DNA of 64,000 nt, taken from Anaerolineae bacterium (GTDB lineage Bacteria; Chloroflexota; Anaerolineae; Anaerolineales; E44-bin32). A model generated the notes under the pieces. It did not search any database, had not been told where the DNA came from, and worked only from the letters and a program-made list of their open reading frames with translations. The position numbers were made by a program, and so were the translations under genes. Each line of letters begins with the position of its first letter. Within the stretch, counting starts at the first letter, position 1. Location: contig DUEZ01000067.1 in assembly GCA_011174825.1 (NCBI GenBank), forward strand, positions 20,358 through 84,357, in the 5' to 3' direction. This document shows positions 50,550 to 59,642 of the stretch, piece after piece.

Positions 50550-51338
50550 TCAAGGGGACGATAGCCAACCACGAAGTGCGTAGTAAACCAATGCCATGAT
50601 CTCCCGCACCGCCATACGACTCTCTTCGAGGGCTTCGCTGTTGGGTATGATAACACTTCGGTCTGCCAAGAAATCATCGGGATGTTGCTCAGACGGTGCA
50701 GGGATTGGAACGAGCCCTTGAGCCTTGAAAGTCCCCATCGCACGCCGCATGTGGCTAGGTGAGGTGACCATTAAAAATTTTTCCACGCCATGCATCTCTA
50801 ACATCGGACCCAGGTTTAATGCTTGCTCGAAAGTATTGCTTGAGGAAGATTCAAGCAGGATCCGGCTTGCTGGTACACCGCCTTTGATCAAGATATCCCG
50901 CATGGGTAAACTTTCCGGAGTTGTCATCCCAATGCGCTCGTTCACCCCTCCGGACACGATGACCCAGGGCTCATCCAGTTTGTGATATAGGCGCACACCC
51001 TCCCATACTCTCAGGATCCCAGCATTACTAAGGGTGTTCATCTCCTCACTGCCTGATCGTATCGTAACGCTGCCTCCTCCGAGGATTACGATCCCTGTAA
51101 CGCCCTCCAGAACTGTACTATCGACGTGTTCGGTGTAGCCACGGCTGAGAACGGCTTCCATCGCTTTAAAGCTCAATGGCATGCTTAACACCATGTAGAC
51201 CGCGACCAACAGTGTGAGCCAACGCACTCCCCATTTCGTGAGAGAGCGGCGATAGAGAAGGATCACCCCAATGGTCAATCCAAAGAGAAGGAAAGGGATC
51301 GAACCCAGCACAAAATATTCTTTGATGACCTCGATCAT
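50550..51338 (-). CDS. DUF218 (YdcF/ElyC-like) membrane protein
   Basis: 262 aa. Two N-terminal helices (IPFLLFGLTIGVILLY, LTLLVAVYMVLSMPL) then an exported DUF218 domain (~75-250) with IVILGGG, VSGG and SSSNTFEQALNLGPML, VTSPSHMRRAMGTFKAQG. ElyC/SanA relatives affect envelope and lipid-carrier metabolism. GGAGGGG upstream of the ATG. Confidence 0.9.
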   Translation of the reverse strand: MIEVIKEYFVLGSIPFLLFGLTIGVILLYRRSLTKWGVRWLTLLVAVYMVLSMPLSFKAMEAVLSRGYTEHVDSTVLEGVTGIVILGGGSVTIRSGSEEMNTLSNAGILRVWEGVRLYHKLDEPWVIVSGGVNERIGMTTPESLPMRDILIKGGVPASRILLESSSSNTFEQALNLGPMLEMHGVEKFLMVTSPSHMRRAMGTFKAQGLVPIPAPSEQHPDDFLADRSVIIPNSEALEESRMAVREIMALVYYALRGWLSSP

Positions 51339-51456
51339 TGGATGAATTCCCCCTCCGTTCTTTGATGGACATACTGTTCAGACGTGCAATGGAGCGACCC
51401 ATGGAATACTTCGATGCTTCCTTTTAGGTCGCACCATGTGAATCCACCGGATTAGT

Positions 51457-51981
51457 CTAATCTTCACTCCCTATGGGGATCACCGAGATAGGGATGTAGG
51501 GTTCACTGGCTTCTGGTGAACCGAGATAGAGATGGATGCGGTTGACCTTGAAGGTGAAGGTAGGGGTAGGGGGAAGCTCAATTTTTTCAGCAACTTCTGG
51601 GTTCTCAAAGCGTGCCAAGGTCATATGTGGATGAAGGTCATCACCGTGTTCGCCCTCGTATATCGGGTATTCGGGGAAGGCCTTTGATAGATGCTGGTAC
51701 AACTCGAGAATCGGTTCGGGATTTGACGGCTCGAGAAACAATGCGTCTTCGAATGCTCCATATCTGTCGAGCGTGAGTTCGAAGGGAGAAAGATCAACGC
51801 AGATCGTTTTCAATCGAGCGGTCGTCGCATCGACTTGATCGGAGGGTACGAAGGGGTAAAGTAAGGTGATGTGTGCCGGCACCCGATTGAACCATTCGGT
51901 GTCGTATTGTTCACGAATAGAGAAAGCAAAGGACTGCACTTTCGGAGGGGGGATGATAAGGAGTGCGGTCTCGTATTCCAT
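51457..51981 (-). CDS. 2H phosphoesterase (2'-5' RNA ligase family)
   Basis: 174 aa from the ATG at 51981 (GTG at 51993 in the track). Two HxT motifs, HITLLYPF (~37) and HPHMTLARF (~125), are the catalytic pair of LigT/YjcG-like proteins. They hydrolyse or ligate 2',3'- or 2',5'-phosphodiesters of RNA or small nucleotides. Single gene; natural substrate unknown. Confidence 0.88.
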   Translation of the reverse strand: MEYETALLIIPPPKVQSFAFSIREQYDTEWFNRVPAHITLLYPFVPSDQVDATTARLKTICVDLSPFELTLDRYGAFEDALFLEPSNPEPILELYQHLSKAFPEYPIYEGEHGDDLHPHMTLARFENPEVAEKIELPPTPTFTFKVNRIHLYLGSPEASEPYIPISVIPIGSED

Positions 51982-52096
51982 CGCTGATTTCACCGGTTTA
52001 TTAGGATACAGGCTGCGATGAGGAACGTCAATATTCGAGAAGGAGCTCAGTTAATCAGGATACTCGCATCTGAAAATAAATCAAATGGGATTGGTT

Positions 52097-52585
52097 TCAA
52101 TCACTTTCACGCCGCAGGAACCCGATTGTACGACTAAGGCCAATCACGGCAAGCAAACCCAACAGCAGCGCTGAGCCGAAGCTGAAGGTCACAGTGAGAC
52201 TCACAGCAGCGACAGCGAGCAGCGCTCCAGAACCTTCGATGATAAGCAGACGTTGGAGATACTTTCGCTCCAGAGCCTCTCTGTAATCTACCCTCTCTGC
52301 GACTTCCATGCGTTGGTGAAAACTCTCTATATCCCAGGCGATAAGGGCTGCGATCATCCCAAGCAGCATCAATCCAAAAGGTAATCCTTGCCATAGACCA
52401 ATGGCTGCCAGCCCAACAAAGAGCAGGAGCTCGAGCGAGGTAACCCATTTCGGCTGTCCAAGTAACCGTAATACCGCAAGACCGAGAATTGGGAGTGTCC
52501 AAATCCAGAGATCGCCTATAGCGTAACCAGCCACAAGAGCGCAAGTGGCGCATCCAAGACTGACGTACCAAAGTCTGCGGGTCAT
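52097..52585 (-). CDS. Membrane protein at the end of the MoxR/DUF58 operon
   Basis: 162 aa from the ATG at 52585, overlapping the DUF58 stop (ATGA). About five hydrophobic segments and a central charged helix (ESFHQRMEVAERVDYREALERKYLQRLL). No family recognised. Its coupling to DUF58 places it in that module. Confidence 0.8.
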   Translation of the reverse strand: MTRRLWYVSLGCATCALVAGYAIGDLWIWTLPILGLAVLRLLGQPKWVTSLELLLFVGLAAIGLWQGLPFGLMLLGMIAALIAWDIESFHQRMEVAERVDYREALERKYLQRLLIIEGSGALLAVAAVSLTVTFSFGSALLLGLLAVIGLSRTIGFLRRESD

Positions 52586-53874
52586 CCTCGTTGTCCCAAT
52601 CCAACCGCACGGAACCAAAGTGGGATTCGGCCAAGAGTCGCGTGAACCGCCTGGTCAAATGGTTGGTCAACCTGCCAGTTGACGATCTGTATGCCAATTT
52701 GATGGGCTTTCCGAATCAACAACGTCCGTTCCAATCGTGCGATGCGCGTAGCTAAAGATGCTCTTGGATCAGATCCTATGGCTTTTGCCTCAAAGGATAC
52801 TGGATCTTGGCTAATGACGAGGAGTTGATACCCTCGCGCTCTAAGGCGGATGAGGATCGGTAAATCCTCCTCCCAGAGAGGGCTAACCAGAACGATTTGT
52901 GAACGAGCTGGGAAGAAACGTGTTGGTATGTAATCGAGTTTGTCAAAGATCATACTCTCGCCAGGCTCTGCCCGGGCCAAAGCTTGCAGTATCCGCTCAC
53001 GCTGCATCTTTCCGTACCCGGGAAAAATCCAATCCAAGAATCCACCGTAGACGAGCAGACCGACTCGATTGCCATCGGTGAGAAAAACGTTTGCCAAGGA
53101 TGCTGTGGCATGGACCGCATGCTCGAAAAGTGATTGACCATTTACTCTCACTTCGCTTCGTAGGCGGGCATCCAGGATCAGCCCTACATCAGCTATGCGC
53201 TCTTGTTCGAACTCATTGGTGAAGAAAGCATGTGGATGACGGGCGCTCAACCTCCAATTTATCCAACGCATTGGATCGCCTGACTGATATGCTCGAACGC
53301 CAAAGAAATCCACTCCAGAACCACCTAATCGAGCAGGGACGGGTCCTGCGTAGCCATGTGTTTGAAGGGGCCTGATCGACACCCGTCTTAACCAACTGAC
53401 ATGAGGAAGGACGATGAGATCAGCAGACGCATGAAGTACCGCTTGCCGATGGAAAAGACCCGATCGATCTCCAGCCCTCACCTTGAAGTCTTGGAAAGCA
53501 TGTCTACCTCGTACTCCACACACAGTGTATTCAAGGAGGATCGACTGGCCTGGCGACATTTCACTTAGTACACATGGGCTCCCTTCCATCACCTCCAGGC
53601 CAGCGGGGACAATATCCTCCAACATCACCTCCTCCAGATGTGAGCCGTGATTGGTGACGGAAACGGTTACAGTCACAGGAATACCTTGGGAAATTCGATC
53701 AGCGCTCAGTGTGCGGATGACCTGCAAATCAAGGTTCTGGGGCGCGAAAAATAATGTTGCGGTCAGATGGACCACGAGCGGGATGCTAGAGGCGATGATT
53801 AAACCGTTCGCGCTTGCGAGACCCAGAATGAGCAAGGCATAGATCAGCACACTCAAGAGGAGGAGTCTTCTCAC
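52582..53874 (-). CDS. DUF58-domain protein
   Basis: 430 aa. Two N-terminal helices, an Ig-like part with VTVTVSVTNHGSHLEEVMLEDIVP (~50-120), then the DUF58 signature GSGVDFFGVRAYQSGDPMRWINWRLSARH (~208-236) leading into a vWA-like fold (VGLILDAR). DUF58 proteins work with MoxR AAA ATPases as chaperone or assembly modules at the membrane. Its ATG lies 2 nt behind the moxR stop. Confidence 0.92.
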   Translation of the reverse strand: MRRLLLLSVLIYALLILGLASANGLIIASSIPLVVHLTATLFFAPQNLDLQVIRTLSADRISQGIPVTVTVSVTNHGSHLEEVMLEDIVPAGLEVMEGSPCVLSEMSPGQSILLEYTVCGVRGRHAFQDFKVRAGDRSGLFHRQAVLHASADLIVLPHVSWLRRVSIRPLQTHGYAGPVPARLGGSGVDFFGVRAYQSGDPMRWINWRLSARHPHAFFTNEFEQERIADVGLILDARLRSEVRVNGQSLFEHAVHATASLANVFLTDGNRVGLLVYGGFLDWIFPGYGKMQRERILQALARAEPGESMIFDKLDYIPTRFFPARSQIVLVSPLWEEDLPILIRLRARGYQLLVISQDPVSFEAKAIGSDPRASLATRIARLERTLLIRKAHQIGIQIVNWQVDQPFDQAVHATLGRIPLWFRAVGLGQRG

Positions 53875-53876
53875 CT

Positions 53877-54839
53877 TCAGCTACCCTCAATCACCGGGAC
53901 AGGGACCGACCGCAGGATTTCCGAGATCACATCGTCAGCTGCATGACGCTTCATCCAGAGATCGGGCTCAAGGATCAGCCGATGGATGAGAGCTGGGATG
54001 GCAAAGAGCTTAACATCGTCGGGTAGCACGAAGTCTCGCCCCTTCATAGCGGCCCATGCTCGGCTTAACTTCAACAAGGCCAGCGAGCCTCTTGGGCTGG
54101 CTCCGACAGCTACCTGCCTCGCCTTTCGTGTTTCAGATGTCAAGGCTACGATGTAGCGTTCGATGTCCGGATCTACGTGGACTTGTTCAGCAGCCTGGCG
54201 CATGGTTAATATCTCTTCCTCATCTGTTACTTGTTCTAAATGAAATGCGTCGTGTCGTCGATCTTGTCGACGACGAAGGATCTCCTGCTCGTCATCTTGT
54301 GAGGGATAGCCAACAGGGAGCTTCATGATGAACCGATCGAGTTGCGCTTCGGGGAGAGGGAAGGTGCCTTCGTATTCGATCGGATTCTGGGTGGCAATGA
54401 CGATGAAGGGCTCGGGGAGCTTCATGGTGGTACCCTCAAGCGTAACTTGATATTCCTGCATCGCTTCTAAAAGTGCGGACTGTGTTTTTGGTGAAGCGCG
54501 GTTGATCTCATCGGCCAAGATGATGTTTGCGAAGATGGGTCCCTTTCGCAAATCGAATCGGTTCTGGTTGCGATCGTAGATATAGCCACCAGTGATGTCA
54601 CCCGGCAGCAGATCAGGCGTGAATTGAATACGTTTGAATTCAAGTCCTAAAGCCGTTGAGAAGCTGTTCGCAATAAGGGTTTTAGCCAGCCCAGGGTAAT
54701 CTTCCAATAAGACATGTCCGCCGGCTAAAATGGCTGCCATGATCTTCTCAAGAAGCGATCGCTTACCCACGACTGCCCGTTCAACCTCTTGGATGACCTT
54801 ATCGGTGCGATTAGACACTTTTTCAGCTTCGTCATTCAT
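53877..54839 (-). CDS. MoxR-family AAA ATPase
   Basis: 320 aa. Walker A-like GGHVLLEDYPGLAKT (~37), Walker B IILADEINRASPKTQSALLEAMQE (~105), sensor 1 IATQNPIEYEGTFPLPEAQLDRF, and the C-terminal helical lid with VGASPRGSLALLKLSRAWA. MoxR proteins remodel partner complexes, usually with a vWA or DUF58 protein, which is the next gene here. Confidence 0.95.
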   Translation of the reverse strand: MNDEAEKVSNRTDKVIQEVERAVVGKRSLLEKIMAAILAGGHVLLEDYPGLAKTLIANSFSTALGLEFKRIQFTPDLLPGDITGGYIYDRNQNRFDLRKGPIFANIILADEINRASPKTQSALLEAMQEYQVTLEGTTMKLPEPFIVIATQNPIEYEGTFPLPEAQLDRFIMKLPVGYPSQDDEQEILRRRQDRRHDAFHLEQVTDEEEILTMRQAAEQVHVDPDIERYIVALTSETRKARQVAVGASPRGSLALLKLSRAWAAMKGRDFVLPDDVKLFAIPALIHRLILEPDLWMKRHAADDVISEILRSVPVPVIEGS

Positions 54840-55443
54840 AATCGATCTCCAATTGATCCTCTAGGAATTGGATGACTCTCTCTGGATCAAGATCCAACGG
54901 AGAAATGTGATGGGTTGGCATTATGGCACCTTTTAATCTTGTGATCAGGTTTGATCGTGTCGATAAGACAGGTGTCAATCCAGCATGGAGATAGGCTTCG
55001 ATTTCAGATGGAGCGTCCAAGCCTCTTGACTTTAAACGTTCTCTCACCAGAGTTGGAGATGTCCTTTCTTGATGTGCAACCGCTTCTAGGGTCAAACCAA
55101 GCAAATGCTGCGCGAGACGCCACTTGAAGTAAAGACCTTCTGAGGTGCGGTTGATCGCTTGCATCAAGTTGTGGACTCGACCCATTCGAACTCTCGAGAC
55201 TTTAGTGGTAACTTCGGTGGTGCTTCTACGCTTTAGGAGCGATCGAGTTGCGATGACAATGGCGATCGCAATAAAAACCGCCCATAGGATAGGTTGCGGT
55301 AAGCTGTCTACATAGAGGCGTGCGAACCATGAGAGGCGAAAGAGAAAGGAGAGAAAGACTTCGCGTGTAAACTCATGCAGAATTACCGCCAGCGGGATCG
55401 AAATGAGGAGGATCAGGCTGACCACAATGAGGGGTCTTCTCAT
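54832..55443 (-). CDS. Membrane protein of the MoxR operon
   Basis: 203 aa. Two N-terminal helices (LIVVSLILLISIPLAVIL, ILWAVFIAIAIVIATRSLL), then a soluble helical domain ending DLDPERVIQFLEDQLEIDYE. No named family recognised; such a protein commonly lies between DUF4129 and MoxR genes. It overlaps both neighbours by a few bases. Confidence 0.8.
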   Translation of the reverse strand: MRRPLIVVSLILLISIPLAVILHEFTREVFLSFLFRLSWFARLYVDSLPQPILWAVFIAIAIVIATRSLLKRRSTTEVTTKVSRVRMGRVHNLMQAINRTSEGLYFKWRLAQHLLGLTLEAVAHQERTSPTLVRERLKSRGLDAPSEIEAYLHAGLTPVLSTRSNLITRLKGAIMPTHHISPLDLDPERVIQFLEDQLEIDYE

Positions 55444-56306
55444 GCCGAGCTCCTGATGGCATCGATGATCGAGGAGAGGCTCTTAATGGCTAAACTCTCT
55501 TCTTGTTCGTCAGGAATTTTCGTGCCGTAACGCACCATCTCGAAGAGTCTCGTGAGCCTGCGAACCTGCTCGCCAGGTAAACCGCTGTCCTCCAAATCTC
55601 GTTCAAATTCACGCGGGGTCATGGCTGCGGCTCGTTTAATCCCGCGTTGCTCGAGGAGAATGAGGCTCATTTCATGATAGCAACGGATGACAGTGTTCTT
55701 CAGATCTGCCCCGGCTTGTAATGCATCGATGGCCTCCTGGGCTTCTTGGGCCAGCTGTTCGAGAGGGCTCGACTTTCGCGGGATCCTGCGTCTGATATAG
55801 AGGGCAATTCCCACCACGAGAGATGCGATGGAGATCGCCAAACCTATCGTCATCACAATCACAAGCCATTGGGATGGACGATAGGTGAATTCAAACTCCG
55901 TTGAAAGCGCTTCACCAAGCGGCAAGGTATCAGGTGGCACTATTCCGGGCTGGGAAAAAGAATACACACCTGAGCGAATGAGAAAGTATAGAGCGACGAT
56001 CCATGAGAGAGAAAGCAGGGTCCGTATTACCCGCCTTCTGGCTTCTTGTGAGATGAGAAAATAAATGATGGCGAGAGGTAAAAGCAATTGTAAGCCGGCG
56101 AAGATATATAGAATGATGCGAACGTATCCCCCTCCGAGTGAGGGTAATTCAAGTCCTCCCCCCTCAGCTTCCGCTTCTCTCGATATCGAGAAAGGTTCGC
56201 CGTAACTGAGCTCCAGGTCTGAGAGGCCAGCGGATAGAAGAAACAGCGCGACAAGTGCGATAGATACAAAGATAAGAGCCCAGAGCCTCCTACTTCTCGT
56301 CAGCAT
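55440..56306 (-). CDS. DUF4129-domain membrane protein
   Basis: 288 aa with four helices (signal-like N-terminus, FAGLQLLLPLAIIYFLI, LSLSWIVALYFLI, VIVMTIGLAISIASLVVGIALYI). A C-terminal DUF4129 domain follows (~195-288: NTVIRCYHEMSLILLEQRGIKRAAAMTPREFERDLEDSGL). First gene of the MoxR/DUF58 operon. DUF4129 regions often accompany transglutaminase-like proteins; none is seen here. Confidence 0.88.
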   Translation of the reverse strand: MLTRSRRLWALIFVSIALVALFLLSAGLSDLELSYGEPFSISREAEAEGGGLELPSLGGGYVRIILYIFAGLQLLLPLAIIYFLISQEARRRVIRTLLSLSWIVALYFLIRSGVYSFSQPGIVPPDTLPLGEALSTEFEFTYRPSQWLVIVMTIGLAISIASLVVGIALYIRRRIPRKSSPLEQLAQEAQEAIDALQAGADLKNTVIRCYHEMSLILLEQRGIKRAAAMTPREFERDLEDSGLPGEQVRRLTRLFEMVRYGTKIPDEQEESLAIKSLSSIIDAIRSSA

Positions 56307-56967
56307 ACATTAATCCTGATCGTCGATCTGCCTTGAAATGTTCTAGATTTCGGAGATCTGATCATTTTTCACCGTCCTTGCACGTGTGATCGAGAGAGCA
56401 GGTTTCATCACGATCATGTTTAATTTTTAAGTCGGTGACCCAGATATCTTACCGCGAAATGAACTGTTCTCTATCGGAATATATTCCCTTTCCATTGTAT
56501 GGGATACTGCCAAGGTTCCTTCTAAGTTCATAAGATCATACGCTGGTTTTCCTGTTCGATCCGTGATGGCTGAGTCACGCGGTCTGAAGATCGTATTGCA
56601 TCACATAAATCGAGTGCTCTGTCAACCAGGATTGGATGCATACGAACAAAAAAGCACCCTCAGCCTGCGATGTCCTGAGCTTGCCGAAGGATCGAAGGGT
56701 GCGTACAACAGTGATCCTTCGACAGCCCTTCGACGAGCTCAGGACAGGGCTCAGGATGACTTAGGTTTTGGTTCCATCGTTTTCATCGTGATAGAGCACC
56801 AGATAAGCCGTGTTGAATTTTCGCGGGTCTTGACAGGTGATGACCGAGCGGAGAATAATCTCGATTGTGATCTTGGAGGGACATTGTGGTGAAGGTGTAA
56901 ATGGTAATATCGAATGCTTAGTCAAGTAAGTGGGGGAAAAAGTTTGAATTACTCACACTAAGCAAGG
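56307..56967. other. Intergenic region with GCTCAGGA-type inverted repeats
   Basis: Contains 56668-56760: GTCCTGAGCTTGCCGAAGGATCGAAGGG followed by inverted GATCCTTCGACAGCCCTTCGACGAGCTCAGGAC. It shares 16 nt exactly with 20828-20843. The 109-aa ORF here is a translation of this repeat. Otherwise nothing seen. Confidence 0.65.
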
Positions 56968-57393
56968 CTACTCATCGGTGGATGATATCTCACGACGTCG
57001 GCGTTTAATTGCGCTACGGCGCCGTTTGTTCTCCAAGCGGCGCTCTTTAGACGCGAGTGTTGGCTTCGTTTTTCGTCGCGGTTTCGGTTGAACTGTCGCT
57101 TTCTGGAGCAGGGAGATCAATCGATCGATGGCATCCTTGCGGTTGCGGTCCTGCGTGCGATAGCGTCTGGCTTCGATCACCAAGACGCCGTCATCGGTCA
57201 CACGTTTGCCGGCGAGACGAATTAGGCGCTCACGGACATCGTCCGGTAGGGATGGTGAATTAATCACGTCGAATCGGAGCTGTACGGCTGTGGCGACTTT
57301 GTTGACCTTCTGCCCGCCTGGACCGGAGGCGCGGACGAATTCTAGCTGTAATTCGCGTTCATCAATGCTGATCGTAGGTGTGATGCGGATCAT
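56968..57393 (-). CDS. arfB: Peptidyl-tRNA hydrolase ArfB
   Basis: 141 aa from the ATG at 57393; the track start at 57504 crosses the neighbour's promoter. GGQ motif in FVRASGPGGQKVNKVATAVQLRFDV (~20-45) and a long basic C-terminal tail (RKTKPTLASKERRLENKRRRS) that enters the empty mRNA channel of stalled ribosomes in ArfB. Length matches ArfB (~140 aa), not a full release factor. Confidence 0.92.
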   Translation of the reverse strand: MIRITPTISIDERELQLEFVRASGPGGQKVNKVATAVQLRFDVINSPSLPDDVRERLIRLAGKRVTDDGVLVIEARRYRTQDRNRKDAIDRLISLLQKATVQPKPRRKTKPTLASKERRLENKRRRSAIKRRRREISSTDE

Positions 57394-57508
57394 ATTCCAA
57401 GGATACCTCTTCGCTCGATCCACATCAAGATTGAACAAAGGCAGGGAGCAGGCAGGAGAATTGTACTCGTTGGCTGTAAAAGCTATGCTCAGGTGAGGAG
57501 CCAACTGT

Positions 57509-57514
57509 TATAAT
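57509..57514 (+). promoter_or_regulatory. -10 box of a leaderless promoter
   Basis: TATAAT, then CGCCGC and ATG, with no RBS. It has the same geometry as the promoter of the DsbA-like gene (TATAAT, 6 nt, ATG). Confidence 0.55.
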
Positions 57515-57520
57515 CGCCGC

Positions 57521-58747
57521 ATGCGATCTCGATTTGCCTGGTTCGCTTTCGGTGCCGCGTTGGCGGCGCTCATCCTTTTAGGCGTTTATCAAATCCCGTC
57601 GGTGAAGTACCAACTCGAATGGCGTTTGGATGCCGCCGCGGGTATCCTGCGGGGTTGGTTGCATCCAGGGGATACCCTACCCACACCCGAAGGTGCGAAA
57701 TGGGCCGAAATTACTACGATCTCCCCATTGCCTCAGATAGAAATCACGAAAGGACTCGATACTTCACCAACACCAGACCCTACTCCTACACCTCTTCCCT
57801 CAGCAGTTAATCTACCCTCTCCCTCCTGGGAAAAGCAAGATTGGAATAATTGTGGTCCAGCGACTCTTTCCCTCGCTTTGCGGTTTTTCGGTTGGGAAGG
57901 GGATCAGTTTGATATCTCCGATCTGCTTAAACCCGATCGAGGGGATAGGAATGTAAACGTCGAGGAAATGGTCTACTTTGTACGAACGCGGGCCGGATGG
58001 TTGATGGCCGAGTACAGGGTGGACGGCACGTTGGAGACATTAAAACGATTTCTTGCAGCGGGTTATCCTGTGATCGTTGAAAAGGGGTACATCATTGAGA
58101 GCGAAGGCCCTGATGCTGGTTGGGCCGGACACTATCTCCTGTTTACAGGCTACGACGACACCCTTGAGGTTTTCATCGCTCAAGACAGCTTCAAAGGACC
58201 AGATGAGATCGTGTCCTATGAGGAGGTTGAGGAAGGATGGCGAGCATTCAACTATGTGTACATCGTGATCTTCCCCGCACAGAAGGCAGATGCTGTAGAG
58301 GCTTTATTTGGAGCGGGTGTCGACCAGGATGTCAATCGCAGACGTGCCCTTGAACGAGCACAAAGCATGATCGAATCTGATCCGGAGGACGCATTCGCGT
58401 GGTTTAATTTGGGAACCAACCTGCTTTATTACGAACGTTACGGCGAAGCAGCACAGGCTTATGACAATGCACTAGCTCTTGGCTTACCGTGGAGGTTTAC
58501 GCGCTACCAGTTTGGCCCCTACATCGCATATTTCAATCAAGGACGTTTCCAGGACGTGATCGACTTAGCAGAGGCTACCCTCTATCGGACAAACAAAGCC
58601 GAAGAGTCAATGCTCTGGCGAGGTTGGGCTCGTTACCGTTTGGGGGATCTATATGGAGCGATTGAGGATTTTCGCGCGGCGTTGGTGGTTAACCCGAACT
58701 ATCTCGACGCTCAATATGCCCTCGATTTTGTCGGCGCGGGGCGTTGA
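57521..58747 (+). CDS. Secreted C39-like peptidase domain with TPR repeats
   Basis: 408 aa. Membrane anchor/signal (FAFGAALAALILLGVYQI), a Thr/Pro spacer (~85-110), a papain-like C39_2 domain (~110-265) with Cys in DWNNCGPATLSLALRFFG and His in WAGHYLLFTGYDD, followed by TPR-type helices (~285-405: DAFAWFNLGTNLLYYERYGEAAQAYDNALALG). Peptidase C39 domains process or tether exported peptides; here the TPRs suggest a protein partner. Cys, His and a following Asp are present. Confidence 0.88.
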   Translation: MRSRFAWFAFGAALAALILLGVYQIPSVKYQLEWRLDAAAGILRGWLHPGDTLPTPEGAKWAEITTISPLPQIEITKGLDTSPTPDPTPTPLPSAVNLPSPSWEKQDWNNCGPATLSLALRFFGWEGDQFDISDLLKPDRGDRNVNVEEMVYFVRTRAGWLMAEYRVDGTLETLKRFLAAGYPVIVEKGYIIESEGPDAGWAGHYLLFTGYDDTLEVFIAQDSFKGPDEIVSYEEVEEGWRAFNYVYIVIFPAQKADAVEALFGAGVDQDVNRRRALERAQSMIESDPEDAFAWFNLGTNLLYYERYGEAAQAYDNALALGLPWRFTRYQFGPYIAYFNQGRFQDVIDLAEATLYRTNKAEESMLWRGWARYRLGDLYGAIEDFRAALVVNPNYLDAQYALDFVGAGR

Positions 58748-58780
58748 ATAATCCCGCTTATATAACATTAACTTATCGAT

Positions 58781-58803
58781 AATGGATAACTATTATCCAT
58801 AAT
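58781..58803. promoter_or_regulatory. Palindromic operator upstream of ferritin
   Basis: TGGATAA CTA TTATCCA is a perfect 7-3-7 inverted repeat, extended with one mismatch to 11-bp arms (ATAATGGATAA). It looks like an iron-responsive (Fur/DtxR-type) operator by form and position, but the regulator is not identified. Confidence 0.5.
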
Positions 58804-58820
58804 GGTAGAATGGATCTCGG

Positions 58821-58849
58821 TTGACACATCCTAGTGACGATGTGATAAC
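58821..58849 (+). promoter_or_regulatory. Ferritin promoter
   Basis: TTGACA (58821-58826), 17-bp spacer, GATAAC (58844-58849), 37 bp before the ATG and just downstream of the palindrome. Confidence 0.6.
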
Positions 58850-58886
58850 CGTGATAATAGAGATCCAATAATGAAAGGATATACCG

Positions 58887-59390
58887 ATGCTGATCAGTGA
58901 AACCTTAAATCAAGCGATGAACGCACAAATTGGTAGCGAGTTGGGTGCGTCCAATCAATATCTTAAAATCGCCTCGTACTTTGATAGCGAGACACTTCCC
59001 GAGTTAGCGGACTTCTTCTTTCGCCAATCCGATGAAGAGCGTATGCATGCTTTGAAATTCGTACGTTACATCTTAGATGCTGGTGGTAAGGTAGAAATCC
59101 CTGCAATTGGTGCAGCACCCACGGTTATCGAATCGGCCGAAGTGGCCGCAAAGATGGCTTTGGATTGGGAGCTTGAAGTCACCAAACAGATTAACAATTT
59201 GATGGACATGGCTATCAATGAGGGCGACCATATCGCGCGGGAATTTCTAAGTTGGTTTGTCAATGAGCAACTTGAGGAAGTCTCCACGATGGATGCTTTG
59301 TTGACCGTGATACAACGTTCCGGTGAAGGTCAACTTCAGTTTGTTGAAGAATACCTCGCGCGACGCGGTGACCCACACGCAGAGGCGTGA
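58887..59390 (+). CDS. ftnA: Ferritin (non-haem)
   Basis: 167 aa, the usual ferritin length. Four-helix bundle with iron ligands: Glu in IGSELGASNQYL (~17), EERMHALKF (the ExxH pair, ~50) and further Glu in WELEVTKQINN (~93). It oxidises and stores iron in a 24-subunit shell. A GAAAGGA RBS precedes the ATG. A palindromic operator and promoter lie upstream, so it is probably regulated by iron or oxygen stress. Confidence 0.93.
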   Translation: MLISETLNQAMNAQIGSELGASNQYLKIASYFDSETLPELADFFFRQSDEERMHALKFVRYILDAGGKVEIPAIGAAPTVIESAEVAAKMALDWELEVTKQINNLMDMAINEGDHIAREFLSWFVNEQLEEVSTMDALLTVIQRSGEGQLQFVEEYLARRGDPHAEA

Positions 59391-59424
59391 GCGGATACAA
59401 GTCTGAGTTTTAAAAACCATGAAC

Positions 59425-59463
59425 CGAGGTTGTCTATCGTTATTTGTTGGACAGCCTCGTTTG
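59425..59463 (+). terminator. Ferritin terminator
   Basis: CGAGGTTGTC/GACAGCCTCG, a 10-bp stem including one G-T pair, followed by TTTG. Confidence 0.7.
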
Positions 59464-59642
59464 CATATGAGATTGAAAAAGGAGAGTGCCGAGGTGAGGG
59501 GATTTTTCCCTCTTCCATTTAGGAAGAAGGTGGGGTGAGGGTGAAAGTTGCTTGGTGTGCTTTGCTTTATCCATCATATTGCTTAGCAGGATAATGCCTA
59601 TTTGGCTGCATAGACTTTCAACAGAATTTATGTGTTTTTTGT

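Noticed and set aside
56563-56892. 109-aa + strand ORF
   Set aside because: Contains CPELAEGS and related strings, the translation of a GCTCAGGA-type intergenic repeat.
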